A stretch of DNA of 64,000 bases, from the NCBI RefSeq assembly GCF_000272475.1, contig NZ_AKFJ01000083.1, positions 62,001 through 126,000 on the forward strand, in the 5' to 3' direction. Positions 44,405 to 53,179 of the stretch are shown one piece after another. Numbering within the stretch: position 1 is the first letter of the stretch; each line of letters begins with the position of its first letter. The stretch is from Novosphingobium sp. Rr 2-17 (lineage in GTDB: Bacteria > Pseudomonadota > Alphaproteobacteria > Sphingomonadales > Sphingomonadaceae). The notes under the pieces were generated by a model that searched no databases, was not told the origin of the DNA, and saw only the letters and a program-made list of their open reading frames with translations. The position numbers and the translations under genes were made by a program.

Positions 44405-45769
44405 TCAGTCTCCTGTCGAGCCTGCCGGGCTGGTCGAGCCGACGCTTTCTTCGCGCTCCACCTTCTGCAGCGTGCGCCAGGCCATGACGCCCATGGCTAG
44501 GTACGACACCGCCCCGCCCAGCGCCACGGCCCAGGCGACCCCGCTCGGGCCCCGTGTGGGAATGAACAGCACCAGGCCGATGCCCATCCCCGCCAGCGCG
44601 ATCAGGCGCGCGATCAAGGACAAGCGCGCGCGGCCGGTGGAGTGCAACACGGGCTCGAACGCCACGCTGGCCAGATCGAAGCTGGCCGCGATCGCCAGCG
44701 GCACCAGGATTGAGGCACCGCGCTCGAACGCCGAGCCGCCGATCAGCGCCAGTAGCTGCTCGCCGGCCACCAGCGCGATGCCGACGACCACCAGCCCGGC
44801 GCCGCCCGCGATCAGGCTGGTCTGTAATGCCAGCTTGCGAAACTCCGCCGCCTCGGAGGCCACACGCACCCGCGCAACTTCGGCATAGACCGACCGCGTC
44901 AGCAGCGTGGAAAGCTTGCTCAGCGCCTGCGAAAGCTGCGATGCCAAGCGGTAGAGACCCGCAGCCTTGGTTCCAACGAGGCCGCCCACGACCAGTAGCG
45001 GGCCGTTCTTTGTGGCCGCATCGATGCTGGCGCCCACGTAAGTGACCACGAAGAAGCGCCCGAGGCCGGGATTCTCGTCCAGCGCTTGCCGCCACTTGCC
45101 CAGGTTCGCCAAGCGCACGGCCTGCGGGCACAACCGCCGAGCCGTGATCCAGTAGAGCACCGATTCGAGAATATCGATCGCCGCCCAAGCCCCCAGAAAC
45201 CGGCCCACCGTGGGGCCAATCATCCAGATCGCCAACGCCGCGAGCAGCCGCCCCACCGGCACGATCGCTTCGACATAGACCGCAGTGTCGAACCGGTGCA
45301 GCGCCCGCACGATCCCGGTCGGCGCCGAAACCAGCGCCCATAGCGAAGCGCAGCAGAACAGGAAGGCGGTGTCGATGTACTCAGGGTTGAGCTCCAGCAC
45401 ATGCGCGAAGCCGTAGATCACCACGCCTGCCACCACGCAGCCGATCACCGCCCCCACCGCATCGAGCATACCGCACAGCATGCCAAGCCGGCCGAACTTC
45501 CCCCAATCCTGCTGGTGCACATGTTCCGAGCCATACCGTACGACCACCCGCCAAGTCTGGAAGCCGGCGAACGCGATCAACGCCTGCGCGGTGCCAAAGA
45601 TCAGCGAAAAGTGGCCGAAGTCCTTCAAGCCCAGGGTGCGGGTAAGGATCGCGAGATAGGCAAGCCCGCAAATCGCGCCAAAGCCCTTGCCGCCAAGCAG
45701 CCAGGCCGTGTTCTGAATAATCCGCCCAATGGGAGTAGCGCTCTCCCGGCGGTCGCGTTTGGCGGACAT
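44405..45769 (-). CDS. Polysaccharide/lipid-linked oligosaccharide flippase-like (MATE/Wzx superfamily)
   Basis: A 454-residue membrane protein with about 12-14 predicted helices (NTAWLLGGKGFGAICGLAYLAILTRTLG; IGLVLFIPTRGPSGVAWAVALGGAV; VSYLAMGVMAWRTL). The beginning and the R-T-L-G-L-K-D-F-G segment match the polysaccharide biosynthesis/Wzx group. The ATG at 45769 places TM1 about 14 residues in; ATG 45811 or TTG 45832 are alternatives. It is divergent from the NTP transferase at 45926 and may move the product of that lipid/glycan cluster across the membrane (inference). Confidence 0.8.
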   Translation of the reverse strand: MSAKRDRRESATPIGRIIQNTAWLLGGKGFGAICGLAYLAILTRTLGLKDFGHFSLIFGTAQALIAFAGFQTWRVVVRYGSEHVHQQDWGKFGRLGMLCGMLDAVGAVIGCVVAGVVIYGFAHVLELNPEYIDTAFLFCCASLWALVSAPTGIVRALHRFDTAVYVEAIVPVGRLLAALAIWMIGPTVGRFLGAWAAIDILESVLYWITARRLCPQAVRLANLGKWRQALDENPGLGRFFVVTYVGASIDAATKNGPLLVVGGLVGTKAAGLYRLASQLSQALSKLSTLLTRSVYAEVARVRVASEAAEFRKLALQTSLIAGGAGLVVVGIALVAGEQLLALIGGSAFERGASILVPLAIAASFDLASVAFEPVLHSTGRARLSLIARLIALAGMGIGLVLFIPTRGPSGVAWAVALGGAVSYLAMGVMAWRTLQKVEREESVGSTSPAGSTGD

Positions 45770-45925
45770 CGCGGAGCATTTGGACGAGGGGATCGGGAGT
45801 TGCAAGGGCATGGATGCGCTATGATACGCCAAGCGCGAAAGAGAGCCGCTCGCCGCCGGAGCTTTCCCTTTTCCGTTCCAAGGGATAGATGCCGCAAGCT
45901 TCCCCTAGGCAGAGCAACCTGAACC

Positions 45926-46666
45926 ATGATCGAACACGCCATTCTCCTGAGCGCCGGGCAGGGCTCCCGCCTATTGCCGTTGACCGCCGAGCGTCCAAAA
46001 TGCCTCATCGACTTTTCGGGCCGGTCGCTGATCGAATGGCAGATTGAGATGCTGGCGCGCGGCGGGGTAAGGCGGATCGACGTCGTCACCGGCTTCATGA
46101 CCGACATGCTGGAAGAGCACTTGAACGCCATCCACGATCCGCGCGTGGAAATCACGGTGCGGTTCAATCCGTTCTTCAAGGTGGCCGATAACCTGGGCTC
46201 CTGCTGGATCGCACGCGAGGCGATGCACGGCGACTTCCTGATCCTCAACGGCGATACGCTGGTGTCCGAGGACATCGTCGCCCGCGTCCAGGAAGACAAT
46301 CCCTGGCCGGTCGCGGTGACCGTCGATGTGAAAGCCAATGGCTACGACAGCGACGACATGAAGGTGGAGCGAACCGCCGACGGTCGCCTGGTCCATATCG
46401 GCAAGACGCTGACCGCGGCCCAGTCCAACGCCGAATCGATCGGCTTCCTGGCTTTCCGGGGACAAGGCGCCGACTTGTTCCGCGAAACTGTCCGCCAAGC
46501 CATGCGCACCCCGGAAGGCGTGCAGCATTGGTATCTCAAGGTCATCGATTCGATCGCGCCCACCGGTCAAGTCGGCACGGTATCGATCGAGGGCATGGAG
46601 TGGGCAGAGGTCGATTTCCTAAACGACATAGAGATCGCGACGAAGCTGACCGACACGTGGGTTTGA
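45926..46666 (+). CDS. Nucleotidyltransferase, LicC/phosphocholine or inositol-phosphate cytidylyltransferase-like
   Basis: A 246-residue sugar/alcohol-phosphate nucleotidyltransferase. The NTP-binding motif is AILLSAGQGSRLLPLTAERPKCLID and the metal-binding Asp is in LILNGDTLVSED. Further on, DDMKVERTADGRLVHIGKTL and WAEVDFLNDIEIA are typical of the LicC-like group that charges alcohol phosphates with CTP. The CDP-alcohol phosphotransferase at 47592 would use such a product. CTP specificity is inference. Confidence 0.87.
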   Translation: MIEHAILLSAGQGSRLLPLTAERPKCLIDFSGRSLIEWQIEMLARGGVRRIDVVTGFMTDMLEEHLNAIHDPRVEITVRFNPFFKVADNLGSCWIAREAMHGDFLILNGDTLVSEDIVARVQEDNPWPVAVTVDVKANGYDSDDMKVERTADGRLVHIGKTLTAAQSNAESIGFLAFRGQGADLFRETVRQAMRTPEGVQHWYLKVIDSIAPTGQVGTVSIEGMEWAEVDFLNDIEIATKLTDTWV

Positions 46667-46768
46667 CGATAGAGGCCTGCCAACTTTAGATATTGTCGCG
46701 CTTAAATTCAGATGGCACTAGGCCATCGCCGCGCGCGGGGGGTGCGCGGTTAACAACATGGGGGGACC

Positions 46769-47104
46769 ATGAAAATTGTCGTATCTGCCGCAGTCTTTGC
46801 GGGGCTTTCGCTTGCCGGCTGCGCATCGACCCAAAAGGTGCTTAGCAAAGAGCCGACCGAGGTGTTCCATTCGGCCAAGAGCCAGAATGAAGTGGCGTTC
46901 TGTCTCGCCAACAAGAACAACACCTCGCCGATGGAACGGGATGACGGCTCGAAGGTAGTGCTGATCAAGAACGGCTATGGCGGCGTTTCATTGGCGTTTT
47001 CGGTCTTCAAGGAAGACACCGGCAGCCGGGTCGAATACCGCAAACAGTTCGGCACGATTGGTGGCATCTGGAAACAATGCATCGGCCTGCAAGACGAGAA
47101 ATGA
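46769..47104 (+). CDS. Small lipoprotein of unknown function
   Basis: A 111-residue protein with a signal peptide and lipobox (FAGLSLAGC, Cys18), so predicted to be lipidated and held in the envelope. The mature part is beta-rich with no family recognised: FHSAKSQNEVAFCLANKNN, LIKNGYGGVSLAFSVF and GTIGGIWKQCIGL. Two further Cys (64-ish and near the end) could pair. It is followed directly by a strong terminator, so it is a single-gene unit. A GGGGG-rich stretch precedes the ATG. Confidence 0.8.
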   Translation: MKIVVSAAVFAGLSLAGCASTQKVLSKEPTEVFHSAKSQNEVAFCLANKNNTSPMERDDGSKVVLIKNGYGGVSLAFSVFKEDTGSRVEYRKQFGTIGGIWKQCIGLQDEK

Positions 47105-47111
47105 TTTCGGG

Positions 47112-47139
47112 CCGGGGGCGAGAGACCGCCCCCGGTTTT
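47112..47139 (+). terminator. Rho-independent terminator
   Basis: A 9-bp stem CCGGGGGCG / CGCCCCCGG with a 6-nt loop followed by TTTT, 8 bp after the lipoprotein stop and just before the end of the convergent HIT gene. Confidence 0.92.
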
Positions 47140-47146
47140 CACGTGG

Positions 47147-47590
47147 CTACGCGAAGTAGCCTTTCAGCCAGTCCACCAAAGCGTCCAGTTCTTCGCCTTC
47201 CAGCGCTACCGCATGGCCGAGGTCTGGCACTTTGGGCCAACCCACGTCGATGAACTCACGCGCGTTCGCGGCGTCTTTGGGCCATTCGCGCGCGCCTTCG
47301 TAGCGGGGGATGACGTGGAAGTGGACGTGCGGGTCCACCATCATCAGCATCAGGTAGTTGAGCCGGGCGTAGTCCACCGCAGCGCCCAGCGCACTCTCGA
47401 TCGCGGCGGTGACTTGCTTCAATTCCGCGTGAGCTTGCGCGGGCAGATCGCCGAAGGCCGTGGCCTCGCTCTTGGCGACCAGCACCAGCGCGCCCAGCGT
47501 CGGCTGTGCGGGCCGGGCCAACACCACCCAATGCGCAAACTCCGCAACGAGGGTCTGGGGGAAGCCGAACTTCTTGATCGTGTCGTTCAT
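47147..47590 (-). CDS. HIT family protein
   Basis: A 147-residue nucleotide hydrolase or transferase of the histidine-triad family. The triad is in the motif MVDPHVHFHVIPRYEG. The ATG at 47590 lies 1 bp after the stop of the CDP-alcohol phosphotransferase gene, so they are co-transcribed; the longer frame was rejected. HIT enzymes act on nucleoside phosphoramidates or dinucleotides; a role in clearing nucleotide by-products of the neighbouring pathway is a guess. Confidence 0.88.
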   Translation of the reverse strand: MNDTIKKFGFPQTLVAEFAHWVVLARPAQPTLGALVLVAKSEATAFGDLPAQAHAELKQVTAAIESALGAAVDYARLNYLMLMMVDPHVHFHVIPRYEGAREWPKDAANAREFIDVGWPKVPDLGHAVALEGEELDALVDWLKGYFA

Positions 47591-47591
47591 G

Positions 47592-48728
47592 TCAGTCCTC
47601 GGACAGCCAGGATGTGATCGTGACACCGCGCGCGCGAACGATCCAGGCCTGCACCAGTCGAACCGTGTGGACTAGGCAGGACACCGCCGTCCACCAGGCG
47701 ACCGCGATCAAGCCAAGGTCAGGGCGGGAGAACGCCGTGCCGACGAACAGGATCACCATGTTCGGGTTGCGGCGTGCAGTGATGAGCCGGAACTGGCTGT
47801 CGAAGCGGCGCCACACGTGGATGTGCATCATCCCGTTCTGGCGCATGAACACACCCTCAATCAGCCGCTGGACCCAGTAGCCGATCTGGATCACGCCTTG
47901 GACCCACCAGAACGTCGCTTCGTCGAAGGCGAGACCCCAACTGGCAAGGCCGGTTGCCCAGAACCACCACCAGAACGGGGGATGCACCAGGTCCATGCCG
48001 TGGTCGAACACGTTGCCCCAGGCGGATGAAGTGATGGTGCAGCGTGCCAGCTTACCGTCCACGGTGTCGAGCACCATGAACACCAGCCCTGCCGCCATGC
48101 CGAACCAGTAGTAGCCGTAAGCGAACAAAACCGTGGCGATGACGCAGAACGCCGCGCCAACCGCCGTCACCATATTGGGCGTCACGCCCCATCGGGCGCA
48201 CACGCGGGTCAACACCAGCGCCCATTCGGGCCACAAGTACTTGGTGAGAACGTCGGTCACGCCTTTGTAAGCACCGAAATAGCTGGCCCGTTCGATGGCG
48301 CGCACGCTGTCGGCCTCAAGCGTCATCAGGAACGGCGTCTCGCGCTTTCGGAGTTGCTTGTTCTCGATCGTCGGCCCGTCCTCGTAGGCGACGATGGCGA
48401 GGCCTTGGTGCGACCCGAGCGGGACGCCAGCGGCCATGGCACTCGCGATCGCCCGGGCTTGCGCACCGTCACGCGCATACGCCAGAGCAGGCACCCCAGC
48501 CAGCGTCAGCACCATGCCGGGCTGGGTGAGGACATGGCGGAACCACGCCGGATCCCAAGCATGGGCCGCGCTCGAGAGAATTGCTGGTCCGTCCGGCACA
48601 GTGTCCTGCGACGACAGGCCATTGGCGCGCGCAATGCGATCGACTCGCGTTGCGGGGGAAAGGCCCCAGAGCTGAATGGGATTGTTGCCGACCGTCACGA
48701 CCGGCAGCGATTGGACTTTATCCACCAT
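47592..48728 (-). CDS. CDP-alcohol phosphotransferase with N-terminal extra domain
   Basis: A 378-residue membrane enzyme that joins a CDP-activated alcohol to a second alcohol. The signature D-x2-D-G-x2-A-R-x8-G-x3-D-x3-D is intact: DTVDGKLARCTITSSAWGNVFDHGMD. Helices follow. The first 160 residues form a soluble region (LRKRETPFLMTLEADSVRAIER; YFGAYKGVTDVLTKYLW) seen in the DIPPS/inositol-phosphate branch. I cannot tell whether the N-terminal part is an active nucleotidyltransferase; no GxGxR motif is visible. Divergent from the DAG-kinase-like gene. Confidence 0.87.
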   Translation of the reverse strand: MVDKVQSLPVVTVGNNPIQLWGLSPATRVDRIARANGLSSQDTVPDGPAILSSAAHAWDPAWFRHVLTQPGMVLTLAGVPALAYARDGAQARAIASAMAAGVPLGSHQGLAIVAYEDGPTIENKQLRKRETPFLMTLEADSVRAIERASYFGAYKGVTDVLTKYLWPEWALVLTRVCARWGVTPNMVTAVGAAFCVIATVLFAYGYYWFGMAAGLVFMVLDTVDGKLARCTITSSAWGNVFDHGMDLVHPPFWWWFWATGLASWGLAFDEATFWWVQGVIQIGYWVQRLIEGVFMRQNGMMHIHVWRRFDSQFRLITARRNPNMVILFVGTAFSRPDLGLIAVAWWTAVSCLVHTVRLVQAWIVRARGVTITSWLSED

Positions 48729-48900
48729 TCAGGCGCCCTAAGCGGTCCGGTCCGTGCTGGCAATCACGTGAAACGGGTAGTGAGGAACTGAAATGTATAG
48801 CGACAAATATCCCACCATCGATACAAACGCCACATTTCTGTAACTTTTATGTGTCACCTGCACCTTTCGCGTGATTTCTTGGCGGCATCACCCTACATAG

Positions 48901-49947
48901 GTGCCCGTGTCCGGAAAGACGTACCCGTTCGAGACGCTGCCGATCTTCGGTGAGCGCAGCCGCCAAAGCGAAACGCCGGCCACGCCGGTTCGTCGTGGCC
49001 GCGCCGTGCCGCTGGTCGGCATCGTCCGCAATCCGCGCAGTCATCGCAACAAGGGCGTCGCGCCCGAGATGGCGGATTGCTCCAACATTCTTACCGAAAC
49101 GCCGCGCACCCGCGAAGATTTGTACGATGTGCTGGCCGAGTTCGCGCGGCGCGGAGTGGACTACATCGTGGTCGATGGCGGCGACGGCACCGTGCGTGAC
49201 GTCTTGTCGTGTGGAGCCGACATCTTCGGCGAGCATTGGCCTACGTTCATCGTCCTGCCCAAGGGCAAGACCAACGCGCTGGCAGTCGATCTGGGTTTAC
49301 CCAACCATTGGTCTCTGGCCGAGGCGATGGCTGCCGTGCAAAAAGGCGGGACGATCGCACGCCGTCCACTGCGCGTGACGGCCGCAGATGACGCCAACCG
49401 TTGCCTGCAAGGGTTCGTCCTGGGCACCGGCGCCTTCTCGATCGCGACCGAAGCCGGTCAGGAAGCCCACCGTCGCGGTGCTTTCAACAGCTTTGCCGTG
49501 GGTCTGGCTATTCTATGGACCATGCTGCAAAGCCTATTCGGTCGCGCTGGTAATCCCTGGCGCAAGAGTACGCCCACTCGGATTGTCGATCGGCGCAGCG
49601 GTCGCCCTTTGCCATACCATGGCCCTGGCCGGGACGACGAACGCTACCTGACGATCGCCACCACGTTTGAGCGCTTTCCGCTCGGAGCAAAGCCTTTCGG
49701 TCGCAACCCTGCGCCCGGCCTTAAGCTGGCCGTGATCGACTGGCCGGTGCGGTGGGTGATCGCGCTGCTGCCGGCGATGATGTTCGGGTTTCACAACCGT
49801 CTGCTTGCCAGCCACGGCGCCCAGCGCTTTCAGGCGAGCGAGATCAACCTCGACATCGGCGGGACGTTCATCCTCGATGGTGAGGCATTCCCGGCCGGTC
49901 GCTACGTGCTGGATGAAGGACCGCAGATCACCTTCGTCGTGCCCTGA
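48901..49947 (+). CDS. Diacylglycerol kinase catalytic-domain protein
   Basis: A 348-residue lipid-kinase-fold protein, GTG start at 48901. The nucleotide motif is VVDGGDGTVRDVL, preceded by the typical GIVRNPRSHRNKG. The NADK/DAGK second domain shows FVLGTGAFSIATEAG and ends with LDIGGTFILDGEAFPAGRYVL, like YegS/DgkB relatives. Substrate is probably a lipid or long-chain base; sphingosine kinase activity is possible in a sphingolipid-making family but unproven. Starts the plus-strand half of the lipid cluster. Confidence 0.85.
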   Translation: MPVSGKTYPFETLPIFGERSRQSETPATPVRRGRAVPLVGIVRNPRSHRNKGVAPEMADCSNILTETPRTREDLYDVLAEFARRGVDYIVVDGGDGTVRDVLSCGADIFGEHWPTFIVLPKGKTNALAVDLGLPNHWSLAEAMAAVQKGGTIARRPLRVTAADDANRCLQGFVLGTGAFSIATEAGQEAHRRGAFNSFAVGLAILWTMLQSLFGRAGNPWRKSTPTRIVDRRSGRPLPYHGPGRDDERYLTIATTFERFPLGAKPFGRNPAPGLKLAVIDWPVRWVIALLPAMMFGFHNRLLASHGAQRFQASEINLDIGGTFILDGEAFPAGRYVLDEGPQITFVVP

Positions 49948-50038
49948 GCGCAATTTTCCGATCGAACGACGCTGTACCCTCTTGAACGAGCGCGGCGAAA
50001 CCCGGATCAGGCGGTATGCGCCAAGACCAATCCCCGAC

Positions 50039-50950
50039 ATGCTAGCTCCCGAAACGCTGGAAACGCGCCTGGCCACCGCGCTTGGCCGCGCGGTGGTATT
50101 CGAAGTGCGCGCCTTTGCGGAAAAGCTCGGGCGTGAAGCAGGCGCTCTGGCAGTCCTGTTCTACGGCTCGAATTTACGCACTGGTGCGCTCGAAGGCGTA
50201 CTCGATTTCTACGTACTACTTCCGGGGGCGCAGATCGACCGCATCTGGCCGCGCGTCAGTTATCACGAATGGACGCCACCGGGGACCAGCGTGATACTGC
50301 GCGCCAAAGTGGCGACGATGGCGCTGAATACCTTCCGCGCCGCCGCTGCCGGCGAACTAGTGGACACCACGATCTGGGCGCGCTTCGTACAGCCGAGCGC
50401 GCTAGCTTGGGCGCGCGACGAAGACGCAAGCAGGGCGATCACACCAGCCGTCGCCGGCGCCGCCCGCACCGCCGCCAGGCTCGCGGTGGCGCTGGGGCCG
50501 GTCGTCGGCACGCCGGAGGATTACTGGCGCACGCTGTTCCGCGCCACTTACGCCGCTGAATTTCGTGTCGAGAAGGCTGGACGCGAGGATTCGATCCTAG
50601 CGGTGAACCGCGATCATTTCGATGGCTTGCTGCCGCTGGCGCTGCTGGCCGACGGCATTCCCTTCACCCGCGCCGAGACGGGGGTGATCCATCCGCAGAT
50701 GGAACCCCGCATGCGCGCGGCCACGCAAAACTGGTGGAAGCGCCGCCAGCGGCTCGGCAAGCCCTACAACGTCCTGCGGCTGCTCAAGGCTTCGACGACG
50801 TTCGAAGGTGCCGCGCGCTATGCGGCGTGGAAGATCGAGCGACATACCGGCGTACCCGTCGCGATCACACCCTGGCGCGAGCGCCACCCCGTGCTGGCTG
50901 CGCCGGGGGTGCTTTGGCACGTCTGGCGTTCGCGAAAGGCCCGTACATGA
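50039..50950 (+). CDS. Nucleotidyltransferase-like protein, possibly Tam41-like
   Basis: A 303-residue protein with no firm family. The motif VLFYGSNLRTGALEGVLDFYVLL looks like the G-S-x-x-D-x-D pattern of nucleotidyltransferases, here G-S ... L-D-F. SYHEW, RAKVATMALNTFRAAAAGEL and TTIWARFVQPSALAW recall Tam41 phosphatidate cytidylyltransferases, which make CDP-diacylglycerol. That would fit between the DAG kinase and the CDP-alcohol phosphotransferase. Weak similarity judged by eye only. Its stop overlaps the next gene by 4 bp (ATGA). Confidence 0.55.
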   Translation: MLAPETLETRLATALGRAVVFEVRAFAEKLGREAGALAVLFYGSNLRTGALEGVLDFYVLLPGAQIDRIWPRVSYHEWTPPGTSVILRAKVATMALNTFRAAAAGELVDTTIWARFVQPSALAWARDEDASRAITPAVAGAARTAARLAVALGPVVGTPEDYWRTLFRATYAAEFRVEKAGREDSILAVNRDHFDGLLPLALLADGIPFTRAETGVIHPQMEPRMRAATQNWWKRRQRLGKPYNVLRLLKASTTFEGAARYAAWKIERHTGVPVAITPWRERHPVLAAPGVLWHVWRSRKART

Positions 50951-51711
50951 CCGCCGTGTCCGTCCTCATCCTCGCCGGTTCCCGAGCGGGCGCGCCAGAC
51001 CCATTTGCGATGGCCGAAGGAGTGAGCCACAAGGCGCTCATCGAGATCCATGGGCAACCCATGCTGGGCCGTGTCGTAGCAGCCTTGCGCGAGGCCGGGA
51101 TAGCCCGGATCGCCGTTTCCGCCAATGACCCAGCGGTCATGGCACTCGCCCAAACACTGGGCTGCGAAGTGTTGCCGACCGGCGCCGGCCCCAGCGCCAG
51201 CGTGGCGATCGCGCTGGAGACGTTGGGGGCGCCGATGCTCGTCACCACGGCGGACCACGCATTGCTGCGGCCCGAATGGGTGCGCGACTTCCTGCGCGAC
51301 ACACCGGACACCAGCGATGTCGCCATCCTGCTCGCCCGCCGCGACGCGATCGAAGCCGCACTGCCGGGCAGCCGCCGGACGTACTTGCGCTTTGCCGACG
51401 GGCAGTGGTCAGGCTGCAACCTGTTCCTGCTGGCAACCACCCAAGCCGGTGCGGCAATCGAGACTTGGAAGATGGTGGAGGCCGACCGCAAACGCCCCTG
51501 GCGCATCGCCGCGCGGCTGGGGCTGAGCATGTTGGCCCACTATGCGCTGGGCCGCCTGACCTTGGCAGAAGCGATCGCGCGGCTGGGCCGCAAGATCGGC
51601 ATCAGCGCCAGCCTAGTAGCCGCGCGAGATGGCCTCGCAGCGGTGGACGTCGACAAAGTGCAGGACCTGATCGATGTTCGGGCTTTACTGGAACCACCCA
51701 CCGCCGCCTGA
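50947..51711 (+). CDS. MobA-like NTP transferase domain protein
   Basis: A 254-residue nucleotidyltransferase with the NTP-binding start VSVLILAGSRAGAPDPFAMAEG, then ALIEIHGQPMLGRVVAAL and PMLVTTADHALL for the metal site. The usual G-x-G-x-R loop is changed to AGSRAGAPDP with an insertion. RLTLAEAIARLGRKIGISASLV ends the fold. ATGA overlap ties it to the Tam41-like gene. Second NTP transferase of the cluster besides 45926, so more than one activated head group may be made. Confidence 0.8.
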   Translation: MTAVSVLILAGSRAGAPDPFAMAEGVSHKALIEIHGQPMLGRVVAALREAGIARIAVSANDPAVMALAQTLGCEVLPTGAGPSASVAIALETLGAPMLVTTADHALLRPEWVRDFLRDTPDTSDVAILLARRDAIEAALPGSRRTYLRFADGQWSGCNLFLLATTQAGAAIETWKMVEADRKRPWRIAARLGLSMLAHYALGRLTLAEAIARLGRKIGISASLVAARDGLAAVDVDKVQDLIDVRALLEPPTAA

Positions 51712-51733
51712 CCCTCGTTACAGATACCGGCGG

Positions 51734-52258
51734 TTACAGATACCGGACGTCGATGTGGATGGCCTTCACGCCACTGCCCACTTCAACCCCGACTTTGGTG
51801 TAGCTTGGCTTGCCCAAATTGAAGATGTTGATCGAAGGGTTGTTCGACATGCCCCCGCCATCGGTGCTGATGTCGGTCTTGCCACTGCCGTTCACGTCAT
51901 GCCGGGCAGCCACGCCGTAGACGCCGGGTCCAGGCAGCGGCAGGCAAAAGGTCATCCGCCCAGCCTTGGCTGGAACCTGTACTCGAGAAAGCCAACGGCC
52001 CTTGGCAAGCCAGTCTGCCGCGGTGGCCCGGTAGGTCTGGATGCGCAAGTTCCCTTGCGAGGATTTTATACCATCAAGCGTTACCAGGAGCGCTGGCCCC
52101 TCTCCTCTGGTGCACTTGCCGAGGTCATTGTGGATTTCATCGCGATACTGCGCCAAGACTGGACTAGGGGCGGATAAGCCGACCAACGCGGCTAGGGCGA
52201 TTGCGGTGGAAGTGCGACCGATAACGGCCATCGATCCCGTGGAACTGGTTTTGGTCAT
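51734..52258 (-). CDS. DUF2141 domain secreted protein
   Basis: A 174-residue protein with a signal peptide (AIALAALVGLSAPSPVLA) and a DUF2141 beta-sandwich: GPALLVTLDGIKSSQGNLRI and GPGVYGVAARHDVNGSGKTDI. Three Cys are visible, one in KCTRG and one in FCLPLPG. Function unknown; DUF2141 proteins are common in sphingomonads. A 13-bp direct repeat (TTACAGATACCGG) duplicates the stop-codon region at 51718-51746. The 255 bp upstream up to 52514 hold promoter-size space for both divergent genes and nothing else recognisable. Confidence 0.82.
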   Translation of the reverse strand: MTKTSSTGSMAVIGRTSTAIALAALVGLSAPSPVLAQYRDEIHNDLGKCTRGEGPALLVTLDGIKSSQGNLRIQTYRATAADWLAKGRWLSRVQVPAKAGRMTFCLPLPGPGVYGVAARHDVNGSGKTDISTDGGGMSNNPSINIFNLGKPSYTKVGVEVGSGVKAIHIDVRYL

Positions 52259-52514
52259 CCGGCATCCGTGTAGAGGGTCGGCGGTATAAGCGCCACGTTC
52301 GATGATGGCGCCTCGGCAGGCGCGATCGGCTGCATTTCGTTCATGCCTATCAGCATTAAGCTTTCCGCACTGAACCGTCAGTGAACTGTGCGATTTTCAC
52401 GTTCAGGCGTTTGTTCACAGCATGCAGGTGGACAAAGCCCCCCTACGCGCTTGTTACCCCACATCTGGTAGCCTATCCGTACCATTCCCTCCTTAGCCCG
52501 AACGATTTACCTCC

Positions 52515-53177
52515 ATGACCATTCCGCTGATTTCTCCCTCCATTCTGTCCGCCGATTTCGCGCGACTGGGCGAAGAGGTACGCGCCATCGACGAGGCCGG
52601 GGCGGACTGGATCCACGTTGACGTAATGGACGGTCATTTCGTGCCGAACATCACGATCGGTCCGGCGGTGGTCAAGGCGCTGCGCCCGCACACTACCAAA
52701 GTATTCGACGTCCATTTGATGATCTCGCCAGTCGATAGTTTCATCTCGGCATTTGCTGAAGCAGGGGCGGACATCATCACCGTCCACCCCGAAGCAGGCC
52801 CCCACGTTCACCGCACGGTGCAGACGATCAAGGGATTGGGCAAGCTGGCCGGCATCTCCCTCAACCCAGCCACCCCAGCCAAGATGCTGGACTATTTGAT
52901 CGACGATATCGATCTGGTTCTTATCATGAGTGTGAACCCCGGCTTTGGCGGGCAGAGCTTCATTTCCAGCCAATTGCGCAAGATTGAGGCAGTCCGCAAG
53001 ATGATCGACAAGTCCGGTCGCGACATCCGGCTGGAAGTGGATGGCGGCGTCGATGCCACCACTGCACCCTTGTGCGTTTCCGCCGGTGCCGACGTGCTGG
53101 TGGCGGGTTCAGCCACGTTCCGGGGCGGCCCTTCCGCTTATGCTGCCAACATCAGGACACTGAAGGGTCTGACCTGA
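52515..53177 (+). CDS. rpe: Ribulose-phosphate 3-epimerase
   Basis: Interconverts D-ribulose 5-phosphate and D-xylulose 5-phosphate in the pentose phosphate pathway. The 220-residue TIM barrel has [17 protein letters not shown] at the start, the metal-site [34 protein letters not shown] and [15 protein letters not shown]. It is 2 bp ahead of the heparinase-like gene, which therefore likely shares its transcript. Confidence 0.97.
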   Translation: MTIPLISPSILSADFARLGEEVRAIDEAGADWIHVDVMDGHFVPNITIGPAVVKALRPHTTKVFDVHLMISPVDSFISAFAEAGADIITVHPEAGPHVHRTVQTIKGLGKLAGISLNPATPAKMLDYLIDDIDLVLIMSVNPGFGGQSFISSQLRKIEAVRKMIDKSGRDIRLEVDGGVDATTAPLCVSAGADVLVAGSATFRGGPSAYAANIRTLKGLT

Positions 53178-53179
53178 CC

